DNA from: Polyangia bacterium
GTDB taxonomy: Bacteria; Myxococcota_A; Polyangia; Nannocystales; Nannocystaceae
DNA length: 64,000 nt
Direction: 5' to 3'
Assembly: GCA_030430565.1 (NCBI GenBank)
Contig: JAUIKS010000031.1
Location: forward strand, 1 to 64,000
Part shown: in pieces, positions 29,026 to 37,981 of the stretch
How the letters are laid out: each line of letters starts with the position of its first letter
Position numbering within the stretch: the stretch's first letter is position 1
The notes under the pieces: model-generated
Seen by the model: the letters and a program-made list of their open reading frames with translations, nothing else
Told to the model about the DNA's origin: nothing
Database searches by the model: none
Position numbers and translations under genes: made by a program

Positions 29026-29583
29026 TCACCAGATCGCGTTCGCCTCGCGCTCGGCGGGCGTGCCGACCCAGCGCTCGATCTCGACGATGCGGTCGATCTC
29101 CTCCTCGAGACGGATCAGCTGGTCAGGCGCGCTGGTGTCTCCGAAGTAGTGGCGCACCTCTTTGTACGCGCCGTCGACGTTCATGATCGTGATGATCGAC
29201 GGCATGTCGGGGTAGTCGCGTCGCACGTAGCGCTCGTTGAGCGCGGCGAACTGAGCGCGCGCGGCGGCCTGGCGCAGCGCGACCAGCTGCGCCGCGCTCA
29301 CGCGCGCCTCGTGCAGCCCGGGCCGCAGGACGAAGTGCCTGCCCTCGAATTCGAGCACGCCGTCCTCGTAGACCGCGACGCGGTAGACCGGGCACCAGCC
29401 GTAGCACGAGGTCCGCTCGAGGCTGACGAGCAGCGGCGCGGCGGTCGAGCGCCCGATCAACGAGATCCGCGACGGCCCGACGTCCGCGTTCGCGCAGGCC
29501 AGCGCGAGGGTGCCCATCAGGCCGACCATCAGCGTCAACGCCAGCCGGCGTCGACACCTCCTCGCCTGCGACCGGATCGTCAC
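29026..29583 (-). CDS. DUF6438-type lipoprotein
   Basis: A 185-residue predicted lipoprotein from GTG at 29583. The signal peptide (LALTLMVGLMGTLALAC) ends in a lipobox Cys at residue 30. The mature part carries the pattern LERTSCYGWCPVYRVAVYEDG, typical of the DUF6438 family, whose two Cys around a GxCPxY core are nearly invariant. The rest (ITIMNVDGAYKEVRHYFGD) matches the family's second beta block. Biochemical function of the family is unknown. It is divergent from the inositol-phosphatase-family gene, with only 47 bases between starts. Confidence 0.75.
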   Translation of the reverse strand: MTIRSQARRCRRRLALTLMVGLMGTLALACANADVGPSRISLIGRSTAAPLLVSLERTSCYGWCPVYRVAVYEDGVLEFEGRHFVLRPGLHEARVSAAQLVALRQAAARAQFAALNERYVRRDYPDMPSIITIMNVDGAYKEVRHYFGDTSAPDQLIRLEEEIDRIVEIERWVGTPAEREANAIW

Positions 29584-29630
29584 GGACGCGCACTATACAG
29601 GACGCGCGAACGTGCTAGGAGTCGCGCGCG

Positions 29631-30488
29631 ATGCAACGCGATCCTCTCCTCGAATTCGCGATCGCCACGGCCCGCGCCGCCGGCGAGCTCCTGCTCGAGC
29701 ACCGCGGCCGGGAGCTCGAGATCTCGACCAAGTCGAGCGCCTTTGATCTCGTGACCTCAGCCGACCGCGCCGCCGAGGCGCTGATCATCGAGCGCGTGCG
29801 CCAGCGCTATCCGGAGCACGGCGTGCTCGCCGAGGAGTCCGGGCTCGCGCGGACGAGCGCGGCCGGGCCCCACGGCGCGCTCCAGTGGATCATCGACCCG
29901 CTCGACGGGACCACCAACTTCGCCCACGGGATCCCGCACTTCTGCGTCTCGATCGCGCTCGAGGACAGCGGCGGGACGCGGCTCGGCGTCGTGCACGACC
30001 CGGTCCGCGACGAGACCTTCTCCGCCGCGCGGGGCGGCGGCGCGTGGCTCGAGGCGCGCGCGGGCGAGCGCCCCGAGGCGCTGCGGGTCTCGAGCTGCGC
30101 CGCGCTCGACGAGGCCGTGCTGGCGACGGGCTTCTCGTACGGGCGCGCGCGCGCCGAGAAGGCCCCCGACTGGATCGACAACCTCGCCGAGTTCCTCGCG
30201 ATCGCGCCGCGGATCCGCGGGCTGCGACGGGCCGGCAGCGCCGCGCTGGACCTCGCCTACGTCGCGGCGGGCCGGCTCGACGGCTACTGGGAGTACCACC
30301 TGCAGCCCTGGGACACCGCGGCCGGCGGGCTGCTCGTGCGCGAGGCCGGCGGCGAGCTGCTCACGCTCACGCCGCTCGCGGACCCTCCGCGCTGGACCCC
30401 CGTGATCCCGGACCTCGTGTGCGCGGGCCCGGGCCTGCTGCCGGTGCTGCGCGGGGCGCTGCGAGCGGCGCGGCCGCTGACGCGCTGA
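29631..30488 (+). CDS. Inositol monophosphatase family protein
   Basis: A 285-residue Mg-dependent sugar or inositol phosphatase. Metal-binding motifs are all visible: the Glu pair in GVLAEESG, the signature IIDPLDGTTNFAHGIPHF, and the late Asp in HLQPWDTAAGGLLVREAGG. The pattern RAGSAALDLAYVAAGRLDGYWE is typical of the IMPase/SuhB group. Possible substrates are inositol 1-phosphate, histidinol phosphate or similar; SuhB-like RNA-related roles are also known in the family. Myxobacteria make inositol lipids, which fits, but no inositol synthase gene is in the window. Confidence 0.92.
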   Translation: MQRDPLLEFAIATARAAGELLLEHRGRELEISTKSSAFDLVTSADRAAEALIIERVRQRYPEHGVLAEESGLARTSAAGPHGALQWIIDPLDGTTNFAHGIPHFCVSIALEDSGGTRLGVVHDPVRDETFSAARGGGAWLEARAGERPEALRVSSCAALDEAVLATGFSYGRARAEKAPDWIDNLAEFLAIAPRIRGLRRAGSAALDLAYVAAGRLDGYWEYHLQPWDTAAGGLLVREAGGELLTLTPLADPPRWTPVIPDLVCAGPGLLPVLRGALRAARPLTR

Positions 30489-30633
30489 CGGTGACGCGCC
30501 CGCCCGCGCGGAGGTGCGCGGGCGCGGCGACATCTCACGCGCGACCGCGCGAAGGCGACCGCGTTCGCCTCGATTCGGCGCGATCCGTCGGCGCCGCGAC
30601 GACGCTACCTCCTCGAGCGGCCTCGGATTAAAC

Positions 30634-30657
30634 TGTCTTTCGAGACATGTTCTAAAA
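30634..30657 (+). promoter_or_regulatory. TGTCT-N4-AGACATGTTCTAAA element
   Basis: Inverted repeat TGTCT (30634-30638) and AGACA (30643-30647) followed by TGTTCTAAAA. It lies about 10-30 bases upstream of the small open frame starting GTG at 30668 and matches the elements at 11462, 31866 and 54032. Confidence 0.4.
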
Positions 30658-30667
30658 TCGACCGCGC

Positions 30668-30883
30668 GTGACGATCATGATCTCAGACGGATCCGCCACC
30701 CTGCTCCCGGAGCCCCTCGAGGTGATCTCCGAGGCTGCCGACGCCGCGGCCGAGGCCGTCCAGGCGCTCGCGCGCTCGCGCGCGAGCGTGCTCGGGGCGC
30801 CCGCGACTCCGTCGGCGCCCGCGCGCCCGCGCCGAGGCGAGGACTCGCGGGGCCACAAGCGCGACGAGCCCGCCGAGCGCTGA
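30668..30883 (+). CDS. Possible small Ala-rich protein
   Basis: A 71-codon frame from GTG at 30668. More than 90 percent of third positions are G or C, which favours it over the two overlapping minus-strand frames. The product would be acidic and helical in the first half (EPLEVISEAADAAAEAVQALA) and disordered and basic in the second. No Shine-Dalgarno site is seen, but a palindromic promoter-like element lies just upstream. No family recognised; it may be spurious. Confidence 0.45.
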   Translation: MTIMISDGSATLLPEPLEVISEAADAAAEAVQALARSRASVLGAPATPSAPARPRRGEDSRGHKRDEPAER

Positions 30884-30939
30884 CGCGGTCGTCAAGGGTC
30901 GCCCGAAGGAGCGCTACGACCCGCGCCGGCGCGACGCGA

Positions 30940-31608
30940 TCAGCCCGACAGCTCGATGCCGTACGACAGCGTCATCGCCGGGCCGTCGTACTCGGGGAAC
31001 TTGTGATCGTAGATCGCCTTACGGGCGCACTGGATCGTCGAGAAGATGTCCATCTCGGTCGGCGCGTCGACCTTGACCGACTCGACCTGACCCGAGCCCT
31101 GGATGCGGAACTCGAAGGAGATCGCCCCCCCGGGGAACACCCCGTTGTTGTAGCAGGCGGCTCGGGAGAAGCACTCGTTGAGCGAGTACTCGATCTCTCG
31201 CATGTGCCGGTTGATGGTGTCCTCGGCGAGCTGCTCCTCGCCCATCGAGCCGTTCATGTCGAGCTTGCGCGGCGAGTTCGGGTCGTACTGCGGGACCATC
31301 GAGTCGTCGACCGGGACGAACTCGGGGAGGCTCGCCATGTCCTCTTGGCACTGCCCCCAGTTGTCGATCGGCGGCTGAAGATCGCCGCCGTCGTCGACCA
31401 TCGAGTCGCTCTCGTCGTAGCCGCCTGGCGTGCACGCGGCCAGGTAGTCGACGACGCAGATGCCCTCGTCAGAGCACTTCGTCCCGTCCCCACAGAGTCC
31501 ACCGCACTCGCCATCGCCGGGATTGTTCGTCGCGCCCCCGCGGCATCCCGTCGTCAGCGACAGACCGATGAGCCCGGTCATCGCCACCGTAAAAATAGTC
31601 GCCCGCAT
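30940..31608 (-). CDS. Lipoprotein with AgmX/PglI-type C-terminal domain
   Basis: A 222-residue predicted lipoprotein; start at 31608 gives a signal peptide ending in a lipobox (LSLTTGC, Cys at about 22). The next 30 residues are Cys-rich (ECGGLCGDGTKCSDEGIC), resembling small disulphide-knotted motifs found in myxobacterial surface proteins. The C-terminal 110 residues carry the AgmX/PglI-like pattern: INRHMREIEYSLNECFSRA, GGAISFEFRIQGSGQVESVK, STIQCARKAIYDHKFPE. The same domain occurs at 24240-24863. A role in outer-membrane or envelope complexes is likely but unproven. Confidence 0.78.
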   Translation of the reverse strand: MRATIFTVAMTGLIGLSLTTGCRGGATNNPGDGECGGLCGDGTKCSDEGICVVDYLAACTPGGYDESDSMVDDGGDLQPPIDNWGQCQEDMASLPEFVPVDDSMVPQYDPNSPRKLDMNGSMGEEQLAEDTINRHMREIEYSLNECFSRAACYNNGVFPGGAISFEFRIQGSGQVESVKVDAPTEMDIFSTIQCARKAIYDHKFPEYDGPAMTLSYGIELSG

Positions 31609-31865
31609 GGACCAGCAGGGTACCAGCCTCGCCGCGAGCGACGCCACGGAGCGCGGGCCGCTCGAGGCAAAAGCGTGGGATGGTGTAGGCGGACGAGACC
31701 GCACAGCGCGTCGCCGGCACGCGACAAAATCGCACGCCGCCGCGCGCCCACGCGAGCTCGCGGGCGACAGACGCGGAGGACGGACGACGGGCGCACGAAA
31801 TCGCGCCGCGTGCTGCTCGCGGGATCTCCCGGCGCGAGCGCGCGTCGCGGAGCGATCACCTTAGA

Positions 31866-31886
31866 GACATGTCGAAACAGACAGTC
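31866..31886 (-). promoter_or_regulatory. GACTGTC...GACATGTC element
   Basis: On the minus strand this reads GACTGTC, then a short spacer, then GACATGTCTC. It lies in the 279-base gap between serA and the AgmX-type lipoprotein gene and belongs to the recurring TGTC/GACATG set. The remainder of 31609-31887 shows no gene. Confidence 0.4.
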
Positions 31887-31887
31887 T

Positions 31888-33126
31888 TTAGAGGAGCCGC
31901 GTACGCAGGCTCGTGGACAGCCCCGCGATCGCCTCGCGCAGGCTCTGGACCCGCGGGTCCGCGCGCGGGATGCAGAGGTCGACGATCAGCACGCCGACGG
32001 AGGCGACCGTCGCGAGGTGCTGGCTGGCGACGTTGATCTCGGAGGCCGCGACGACGTTGTTGATCGCCGAGAGCACGCCGGGGACGTTGCGGTGGATGTT
32101 GCTGATCCGGCAGCCGCCGCCGGTGAGCTCGGGCGCGTCGACGTGCGGGAGGTTCTTGGCGCCGACGGTCACGCCCGAGCTGAGGTAGCGGGTCAGCGCG
32201 ATCGAGACCTCGCGCCCGATGTTGGCCTGGGCCTCCTCCGTGCTCCCGCCGATGTGCGGCGTGAGGATGGCGCGCTCGCTGCCCTGCAGCACGCTCTCGA
32301 AGGCCTGCCCCGCGCCCTTGGGCTCTTTGGGGTAGACATCGATCGCGGCGCCGGCGAGGCGGCCCTCGTCGAGCGCCGACCGCAGGGCGTCGACGTCGAC
32401 GACGAGCCCGCGCGAGGCGTTGAGCAGGTAGGCGCCCCGGCGCATCTGGGCGATCTCGGCGGCGCCCATCATCCCGCGGGTCAGCGCCGTGTCGGGGACG
32501 TGCAGCGAGACGAAGTCGCTGCGCTCGAGCAGCTCCTCGAGCGAGCCGCAGGCCTGCGCGTTGCCGAGCGGGAGCTTGCCGACGATGTCGTAGAACATGA
32601 CCTGCATGCCCAGGGCCTCGGCGAGCACGCTGAGCTGCGAGCCGATGTGCCCGTAGCCGACGATCCCCAGGGTCTTGCCGCGGACCTCGTTGCTGCCCTT
32701 CGCGCTCTTGCGCCACTCGCCGCGGTGACAGGCCGCGCTGCGCATGAACACGTGACGCGAGAGCATGATGATCTCGCCGATGATCAGCTCGGCGACCGAG
32801 CGCGTGTTGCTGAACGGCGCGTTGAAGACGACGACGCCGCGATCACGCGCGCCGGCGAGGTCGATCTGGTCGGTGCCGATACAGAACGCGCCGACCGCGA
32901 GCAGCCGCGGGACCGCGTCGAGCACCCGCGCGGTCACGTGGGTCTTGCTGCGGATCCCGACCATCACCGGTCCGTCCCCGGGGAGGCCGTTGAGGGCCTC
33001 GATCAGCGCGTCCTCGGTGAGCCCGGTCGCGCGGGCGTGGACCTCGACGCCGGCCTCCCGGAACTGGGGGTGCGAGGAGCCGTGAATGTTCTCGAGCAGC
33101 AGGACGTGGGCGCTGGGGCTAGACAC
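31888..33126 (-). CDS. serA: D-3-phosphoglycerate dehydrogenase with ACT domain
   Basis: First step of serine synthesis: oxidises 3-phosphoglycerate with NAD. Start GTG at 33126 gives 412 residues, the length of the E. coli-type enzyme. Order: substrate-binding part (GIRSKTHVTARVLDAVPRL, FCIGTDQIDL), NAD-binding Rossmann motif LGIVGYGHIGSQLSVLAEALG, catalytic Arg/Glu/His region (LNASRGLVVDVDAL, LTPHIGGSTEEAQ), and a C-terminal ACT domain (GVLSAINNVVAASEINVAS) that in this subtype binds serine for feedback control. It is divergent from the large membrane-protein gene; the gap is about 90 bases. Confidence 0.95.
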   Translation of the reverse strand: MSSPSAHVLLLENIHGSSHPQFREAGVEVHARATGLTEDALIEALNGLPGDGPVMVGIRSKTHVTARVLDAVPRLLAVGAFCIGTDQIDLAGARDRGVVVFNAPFSNTRSVAELIIGEIIMLSRHVFMRSAACHRGEWRKSAKGSNEVRGKTLGIVGYGHIGSQLSVLAEALGMQVMFYDIVGKLPLGNAQACGSLEELLERSDFVSLHVPDTALTRGMMGAAEIAQMRRGAYLLNASRGLVVDVDALRSALDEGRLAGAAIDVYPKEPKGAGQAFESVLQGSERAILTPHIGGSTEEAQANIGREVSIALTRYLSSGVTVGAKNLPHVDAPELTGGGCRISNIHRNVPGVLSAINNVVAASEINVASQHLATVASVGVLIVDLCIPRADPRVQSLREAIAGLSTSLRTRLL

Positions 33127-33217
33127 GGCGCGCACTATGCCCCAGGCGATCGCGCGTGGCGACCCGAGCGCGTGAGCCTCGCCACGGCGTGCGGCGCGGG
33201 CGAGTACACTCCAGGGC

Positions 33218-36200
33218 GTGAGCTCGGAGGACGAGCGCGACCCCGCGGGAGCCGACGCGAGCGCGACGAGTGACGTCGACGCGCCGCGTGCGACGAGCGT
33301 CCGCGCCGCGCTGAGCACGAGGGCGACCGCGGGCGTGATAGCCCTCGCGCTCGCGCTCACGGTCGCGCTGTGGTCCCACGCGACGCCGGCCCGCTGGCTC
33401 AGCGCCGCGACGATCGCCTTCATCCTCTCGCTGCCGCGCGCGCGGGCGCTCGCGCTCGCGCTCGCGCGCCGCGTCGCCGCGGCCACGCCGGGTCGGCTCC
33501 GCGGCTGGCTGTGGCCGATCGCCGCGCTCGCGCTGCTGCTCGCGCTGCTGTTCTCCGAGCTGATCCTCGGCCTCCCACCGGCCTCGCGCGACCACGCGAT
33601 CCACTTCTTGCAAGTCGACATCCTCGCCCGCGACCTGCTCCCGGCGGGGCATCTCGGCGGCTGGACCGATCGCGTCGGCAACGGCCACGCGCTCGGGGAC
33701 ACCTACCCGCTGCTCGGGCACGTCTGGATGGCCGCGCTCCACCTCGTCAGCGCGGGCGCGCTCTCGCTGCGCACGAGCTACGCGTGGGGTCAGCTAATGA
33801 TGTGGATCGTCGCCGCCGGCGCGGTCGGCTGGCTCGCGGGGGGCCTCGCGGAGGAGCTGCTCCCGAAGACAGGTACGACGAAGGAAGAGAACGAGGGCGC
33901 CGTCCCACCGGCCCGCGGCGTGGGCGTGACCGCGGGCGTGACCGCGGCCGCGCTGTGGCTGCTCGACGGCGGCGCCAGCCGCGAGGGCGGCTGGCACTAC
34001 ATGATGTTCCACGGCGTGTGGCCGCAGCTGCTCTCGACCGCGCTGTGGACCCTCGGGATCGCGCTCGCCTGGTGGACCGCGCGGCGCCCGAGCCCGCGCC
34101 GGGTCGCGCTCACCGCCCTCGCGCTCGCCGGCGGCTTGCTCGCCCACCCCTTCGGCCTGCTGACGGTGACCACGAGCGCGGCCCTCGGGGTCCTCGTGCT
34201 CGCGCTCTCGCCCGCGCGCCCCCGCGGCGCGCTGCGGACCTGGCTCTTAAGCCACTCGCTCGCGCTCGCGCTCGCGCTCGCCTGGCTCGTCACCTTCCTC
34301 GGCGGCGGCGAGGACATGGGCCGCTCGCCCGTGCCGTGGGAGACCTGGGACGCGCTCGCCAGCGAGCTCGTCGCCGGCGAGCTCTTCAGCGAGCAGCGCG
34401 CCTGGATCGGCCCGCTCGCGCTGATCGGCGGCGCCGTCGCGATCCTGCGGCCGGGCGCGCGCGGGCGACCTGCACCCCGCGCCTGGTTGATCCTGCTGTG
34501 CCTGATCGCCTTGCTCGCCCAGGGCTCGCGCGACGCGATCACCGGCCTCGAGCTCGACCTCATCGTCCCGGCGCTCAAGAACCTGCAGTTCATCCGCTAC
34601 GCCATCGCGCTCAAGCCGCTGTGGTACGCCCTCGCGGGCGTCGGCGCCGTCGCGCTGGTCCGCGGCGTCGCCGAGCTCGCGCGCGCCCGCTCGGTCCGCG
34701 CGCCCTCCTCCGCCCCCGGGGTCACGCTGGCCCAGCGCGCGCTGCTCTGCCTGTTCCTGGGCCCGCTCGCCCTCGGCGCGCTGGACGGGGCCGCCCGCCT
34801 CGCCGCCCGCCCCGTCGGCGCCGTCGACACCCTCGAGCGCAGCCGCCACGGCGAGGACGCCCAGGCGCTCGTCTCGCTGCTCGCGGCGGAGCGCGCCCAG
34901 CTCGGCTCGAGCGCCGAACAACATGACCCAACGACCACAGCGCCGATGACCGTCGCCTACCTGCGCCGGGGCATGGGCGGCGGCACCTACCCGATCCTCG
35001 TGCTCGCCGAGCAGCGCGCGCGCGTCGTCCTCGACGGGCACATCCCGAGCGTGAACACGGCGCACCGCGTCCAGCACCGACGACCCGAGCTGCTGCGCGG
35101 GCTCGGGGTCACCCACGTCATCCACGACCACCCGCTGACCAAGCACGAGGCCGAGCTCGCGGACGCGCTCGAGCCCGTCGGGCGCTTCGGCCCCTACACC
35201 CTCGCGCGCGTCAAGCCGGCGCCGACCGACGCGCCCGCCAACGCCCGCGAAGACCCGGCCTCGCTGCTCCCAGGCCTCGCGCGCTGGCCCGCGACTTCAG
35301 GACAGGTCGAGCTGCTCGACGGCCCCTCGCGGCGCCCCGGCGCCCAGCGCTACGAGTTCGCGATCACCGGGATCGACGCGCGCAAGCCCATGGTCCTCGA
35401 CCTGCTGATCGCGCCGCATCACAAGTGGCGCGCGCGGCTGCTGGCTGCGGACGGCTCCGCCGACGGGGCGACCGAGCTCGTGCTCAAGCGCCGCGCGCTG
35501 CTCGCTGGCGGCGTCACCGGGATGCGCGCGCTGGTGCCCCGCGACGGCCGCCTCGAGCTGCGCTTTGAGAGCTCGCGGCGCGAGCGAGTCTGCGGGCTCA
35601 TCAGCCGCGCCGCGCTCGCGCTCTGCCTGCTCGCGCTGCTCTTCGGTCGACCGCTGCCGCTGCGCGCCCGCGTCCGCGCGCCCGCGTGGAGCGAGGGCGC
35701 GCGCTGGATCGCGCTGGCCGTCGTCGCCGCGCTGATCGCGAGCGCTGCGTTCGCCCTCGCGCGGCGGCAGCAGGCGACGCTCGAGCGGACCTGGACCGAC
35801 CCCGATCAGTTCCCCGTCCCCGCGCGCGAGGATCAGCCCGCCCGCTTCATCCGCGACCTCAGCCGCGCTGGCCGCTACCGCGTCACGCGTGACCCTTCCG
35901 ACATCTGCGACGCGCTCGTCGGCCGCGACTCGCGACGGGGCTGCAGCGCGGCCGAGCAGCGCCCCCGCGTCGGTCAGCTCTACGACGATCCCTACCTGTA
36001 CCGCTGCGTCGAGCTGACCGTGCCCGCCCGCGGCCGCGCCGCGGTCGAGTTCGGCGGGCTCGAAGACGCCCACGAGCTCCGCGGCCTCGTCGCCAAGGAC
36101 ACCGGCGACGGCGACAACGGCAAGCGCCTGCGCTGGACCGTGTCCGGGCGCGAGCGCCAGCCGATCGCCATCGGCACGCGCACGCACCACCTCACGGCGC

Positions 36201-36316
36201 GACCGAGCCGCGGCGCCGTGACGGTGGAATTCACGAACGACGCCCCCCGCGACCTCACGGTCTGCGTGGCCGCGGCCGAGGTCGAGGTCGAGCGCGCGGA
36301 CGCGCGAGCGCCCTGA
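33218..36316 (+). CDS. Large multi-pass membrane protein, GT-C-like
   Basis: A 1032-residue integral membrane protein from GTG at 33218. About 12 hydrophobic segments occupy residues 35-520, with a further one near 790-830 and 840-855. The first loop between early segments contains DHAIHFLQVDILARDLLP and a downstream Trp/Asp pattern (GGWTDRVGNGHALGDTYP), the sort of acidic motif seen in the first loop of GT-C glycosyltransferases and the 6-pyruvoyl-tetrahydropterin-synthase-related membrane family. The C-terminal quarter is soluble and would lie outside. A role in moving sugars onto lipid or protein at the envelope is inferred from fold-level resemblance only. Confidence 0.68.
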   Translation: MSSEDERDPAGADASATSDVDAPRATSVRAALSTRATAGVIALALALTVALWSHATPARWLSAATIAFILSLPRARALALALARRVAAATPGRLRGWLWPIAALALLLALLFSELILGLPPASRDHAIHFLQVDILARDLLPAGHLGGWTDRVGNGHALGDTYPLLGHVWMAALHLVSAGALSLRTSYAWGQLMMWIVAAGAVGWLAGGLAEELLPKTGTTKEENEGAVPPARGVGVTAGVTAAALWLLDGGASREGGWHYMMFHGVWPQLLSTALWTLGIALAWWTARRPSPRRVALTALALAGGLLAHPFGLLTVTTSAALGVLVLALSPARPRGALRTWLLSHSLALALALAWLVTFLGGGEDMGRSPVPWETWDALASELVAGELFSEQRAWIGPLALIGGAVAILRPGARGRPAPRAWLILLCLIALLAQGSRDAITGLELDLIVPALKNLQFIRYAIALKPLWYALAGVGAVALVRGVAELARARSVRAPSSAPGVTLAQRALLCLFLGPLALGALDGAARLAARPVGAVDTLERSRHGEDAQALVSLLAAERAQLGSSAEQHDPTTTAPMTVAYLRRGMGGGTYPILVLAEQRARVVLDGHIPSVNTAHRVQHRRPELLRGLGVTHVIHDHPLTKHEAELADALEPVGRFGPYTLARVKPAPTDAPANAREDPASLLPGLARWPATSGQVELLDGPSRRPGAQRYEFAITGIDARKPMVLDLLIAPHHKWRARLLAADGSADGATELVLKRRALLAGGVTGMRALVPRDGRLELRFESSRRERVCGLISRAALALCLLALLFGRPLPLRARVRAPAWSEGARWIALAVVAALIASAAFALARRQQATLERTWTDPDQFPVPAREDQPARFIRDLSRAGRYRVTRDPSDICDALVGRDSRRGCSAAEQRPRVGQLYDDPYLYRCVELTVPARGRAAVEFGGLEDAHELRGLVAKDTGDGDNGKRLRWTVSGRERQPIAIGTRTHHLTARPSRGAVTVEFTNDAPRDLTVCVAAAEVEVERADARAP

Positions 36317-36396
36317 GCTCCGCCCACGGCCCCACCGCGCCCGCTCCACGACCGATTGCGCGCGAGCGCCAGCAGCGTGTACGATGCTCGCCGCCC

Positions 36397-36813
36397 ATGG
36401 CCGCGAGCGTTCCATCCGATGATTCCGGCGCGTTGTGTGAGATCAACGTCACCCCGATGGTCGATGTCCTGCTCAGCCTGCTCATCATCTTCATGGTCGC
36501 CACGCCCGTGAAGAACGAGCAGATGCCGATCAACATCCCGCAGGAGCCGGTGACGCAGCAGCCGGATGATCCGAACGCGACCCTGATGGTCACGATCGAC
36601 GACGACGGCAACGCCAAGCTCGGCGAGACGCCCTTGAGCCAAGACTTCGACGAGATGGTCAAGCAGTTCAAGGACAACGACAAGGTTCAGCTCGACGGGC
36701 GCGTGGCCATCGACGCGAGCAAGAAGGTCCCCTACGGCGCGGTCGTGCGGGTCATGTCGGCCGCGCACGAGTCGGGCGTCGGCTCGGTCGGCCTCGCGTC
36801 GGATCGCCTGTAG
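36397..36813 (+). CDS. ExbD/TolR-family protein
   Basis: A 138-residue protein with one membrane segment and a periplasmic domain, the ExbD/TolR plan. The key motif INVTPMVDVLLSLLIIFMV carries the conserved membrane Asp that takes part in proton flow with ExbB/TolQ. The C-terminal domain (about 60-138) is the usual beta/alpha dimer part (TLMVTIDDDGNAKL, KVPYGAVVRVMSAAHESGV). No exbB/tolQ or tonB/tolA gene is adjacent, so it must pair with partners encoded elsewhere. Such orphan ExbD genes are common in myxobacteria. It converges with the threonine-synthase-like gene, 22 bases away. Confidence 0.92.
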   Translation: MAASVPSDDSGALCEINVTPMVDVLLSLLIIFMVATPVKNEQMPINIPQEPVTQQPDDPNATLMVTIDDDGNAKLGETPLSQDFDEMVKQFKDNDKVQLDGRVAIDASKKVPYGAVVRVMSAAHESGVGSVGLASDRL

Positions 36814-36835
36814 CGGCGCTCCCCCGCCCTTGCGA

Positions 36836-37969
36836 TCAGCTCGCCAGCGAACCGTCCGAGGTGATCACGAGGACGACGTTCGCGTCAGCGGGCAACGTCT
36901 TGTCCGCGACGAGCGAACGGAGGGCTCCGAGGGTCGCGGCCGAGCAGAGCTCGGCTTCGACGCCGCACCGAGCGAGCTCGAGGCGCGACGACGCCGCGAC
37001 AGGGTCGTCGACCACGACCGCCGCGCCGCCGGAGGAACGCACGGCGGACAGCGCCTGCCACGTCACCGTGGAGCCGGCGACGGAGGCCTGCGCGGAGGCT
37101 CCCTCGAAGCTCTCGCGGTAGTCGGCGCCGAGGAGCACCGCGGAGATCCGTGGATAGGGCTCGGTGGCGAACAAGCGGGGCATCGTGGCGAGCTGCCCGA
37201 GCAGCTTCTGCTCTCGGAGCCCCTCGTAGATCCCCCACAGCAGATCGCCGCGATCCGTCGGGACGAGGATCGCGTCGACGGCGTCGGGGCCGAGCTCATC
37301 GATCAGCTCATAGCCGACGCCCTTGTACCCCTGCACCCCGAAGGGGTTGCTGCCGACAGGCGGGGTGAGGTGGTTGGTGGCTGGGTAGTGGGTGCCCGCG
37401 CGCGCCATCACGCCCGCCTCGATCCACCGAGAGGCCGAGTCGGGGCACTCGATGACCTCGGCACCGTGACCGCGGATCGCGTCGACCCACCGACCAGGGG
37501 CGCCCCGTCGAGTCAAGATGGTGGCGTGCATCCCCACGGCCGCGGCGGTCGCCGCGAGCGACACGCCAGCGTTCCCCGACGTGGCGGCGACGACCCGGGG
37601 GACGCCGAGCTGCTTCGCCCGCGCGACGACGTACCGGCTCACCCGGTCTTTGTGCGAGCCCGTCGGGTTCGCGCCCTCGAGCTTCACCCACAGGCGCGCG
37701 AGCCCGAGCTGCCGCGCGAGTTTTTCAAGCGACAGCAGCGGGGTCTGGCCCTCCCCCAGGTACGACTCGCAGCGCAGCGGCATGCGACCGCCCCCCTCGA
37801 CCGGCGCCCCCTCGGTGTACTCCGCGGCCACGCTCGCCGCGTGGCCCTCGCGCGCGCACGCCGAGCACCCCTCGAAGTAGTCCCCGATCGGGAAGCGCTT
37901 CGCGCACCGAATACACCGAAACCCGAGCAAGCTGGGGTTGTGCTCCACCTTCATGGTCTCTCTCGGCAT
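36836..37969 (-). CDS. Threonine-synthase-like PLP enzyme
   Basis: A 377-residue fold-type II PLP enzyme. The N-terminus carries a zinc-ribbon-like set of Cys (RCIRCAK and GCSACAR). PLP would be held by Lys in NPTGSHKDR, with the phosphate-binding loop TSGNAGVSLA; the order and FGVQGYKGVGYELIDELG match threonine synthases and related enzymes that act on phosphorylated or acylated homoserine or serine. It follows the CysK-like gene after 12 bases, so the two are one operon with the ATP-grasp gene. In this setting it more likely supplies an unusual amino acid than ordinary threonine. An ATG at 37954 is an alternative start. Confidence 0.82.
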   Translation of the reverse strand: MPRETMKVEHNPSLLGFRCIRCAKRFPIGDYFEGCSACAREGHAASVAAEYTEGAPVEGGGRMPLRCESYLGEGQTPLLSLEKLARQLGLARLWVKLEGANPTGSHKDRVSRYVVARAKQLGVPRVVAATSGNAGVSLAATAAAVGMHATILTRRGAPGRWVDAIRGHGAEVIECPDSASRWIEAGVMARAGTHYPATNHLTPPVGSNPFGVQGYKGVGYELIDELGPDAVDAILVPTDRGDLLWGIYEGLREQKLLGQLATMPRLFATEPYPRISAVLLGADYRESFEGASAQASVAGSTVTWQALSAVRSSGGAAVVVDDPVAASSRLELARCGVEAELCSAATLGALRSLVADKTLPADANVVLVITSDGSLAS

Positions 37970-37981
37970 GGTGAGTCGAGC

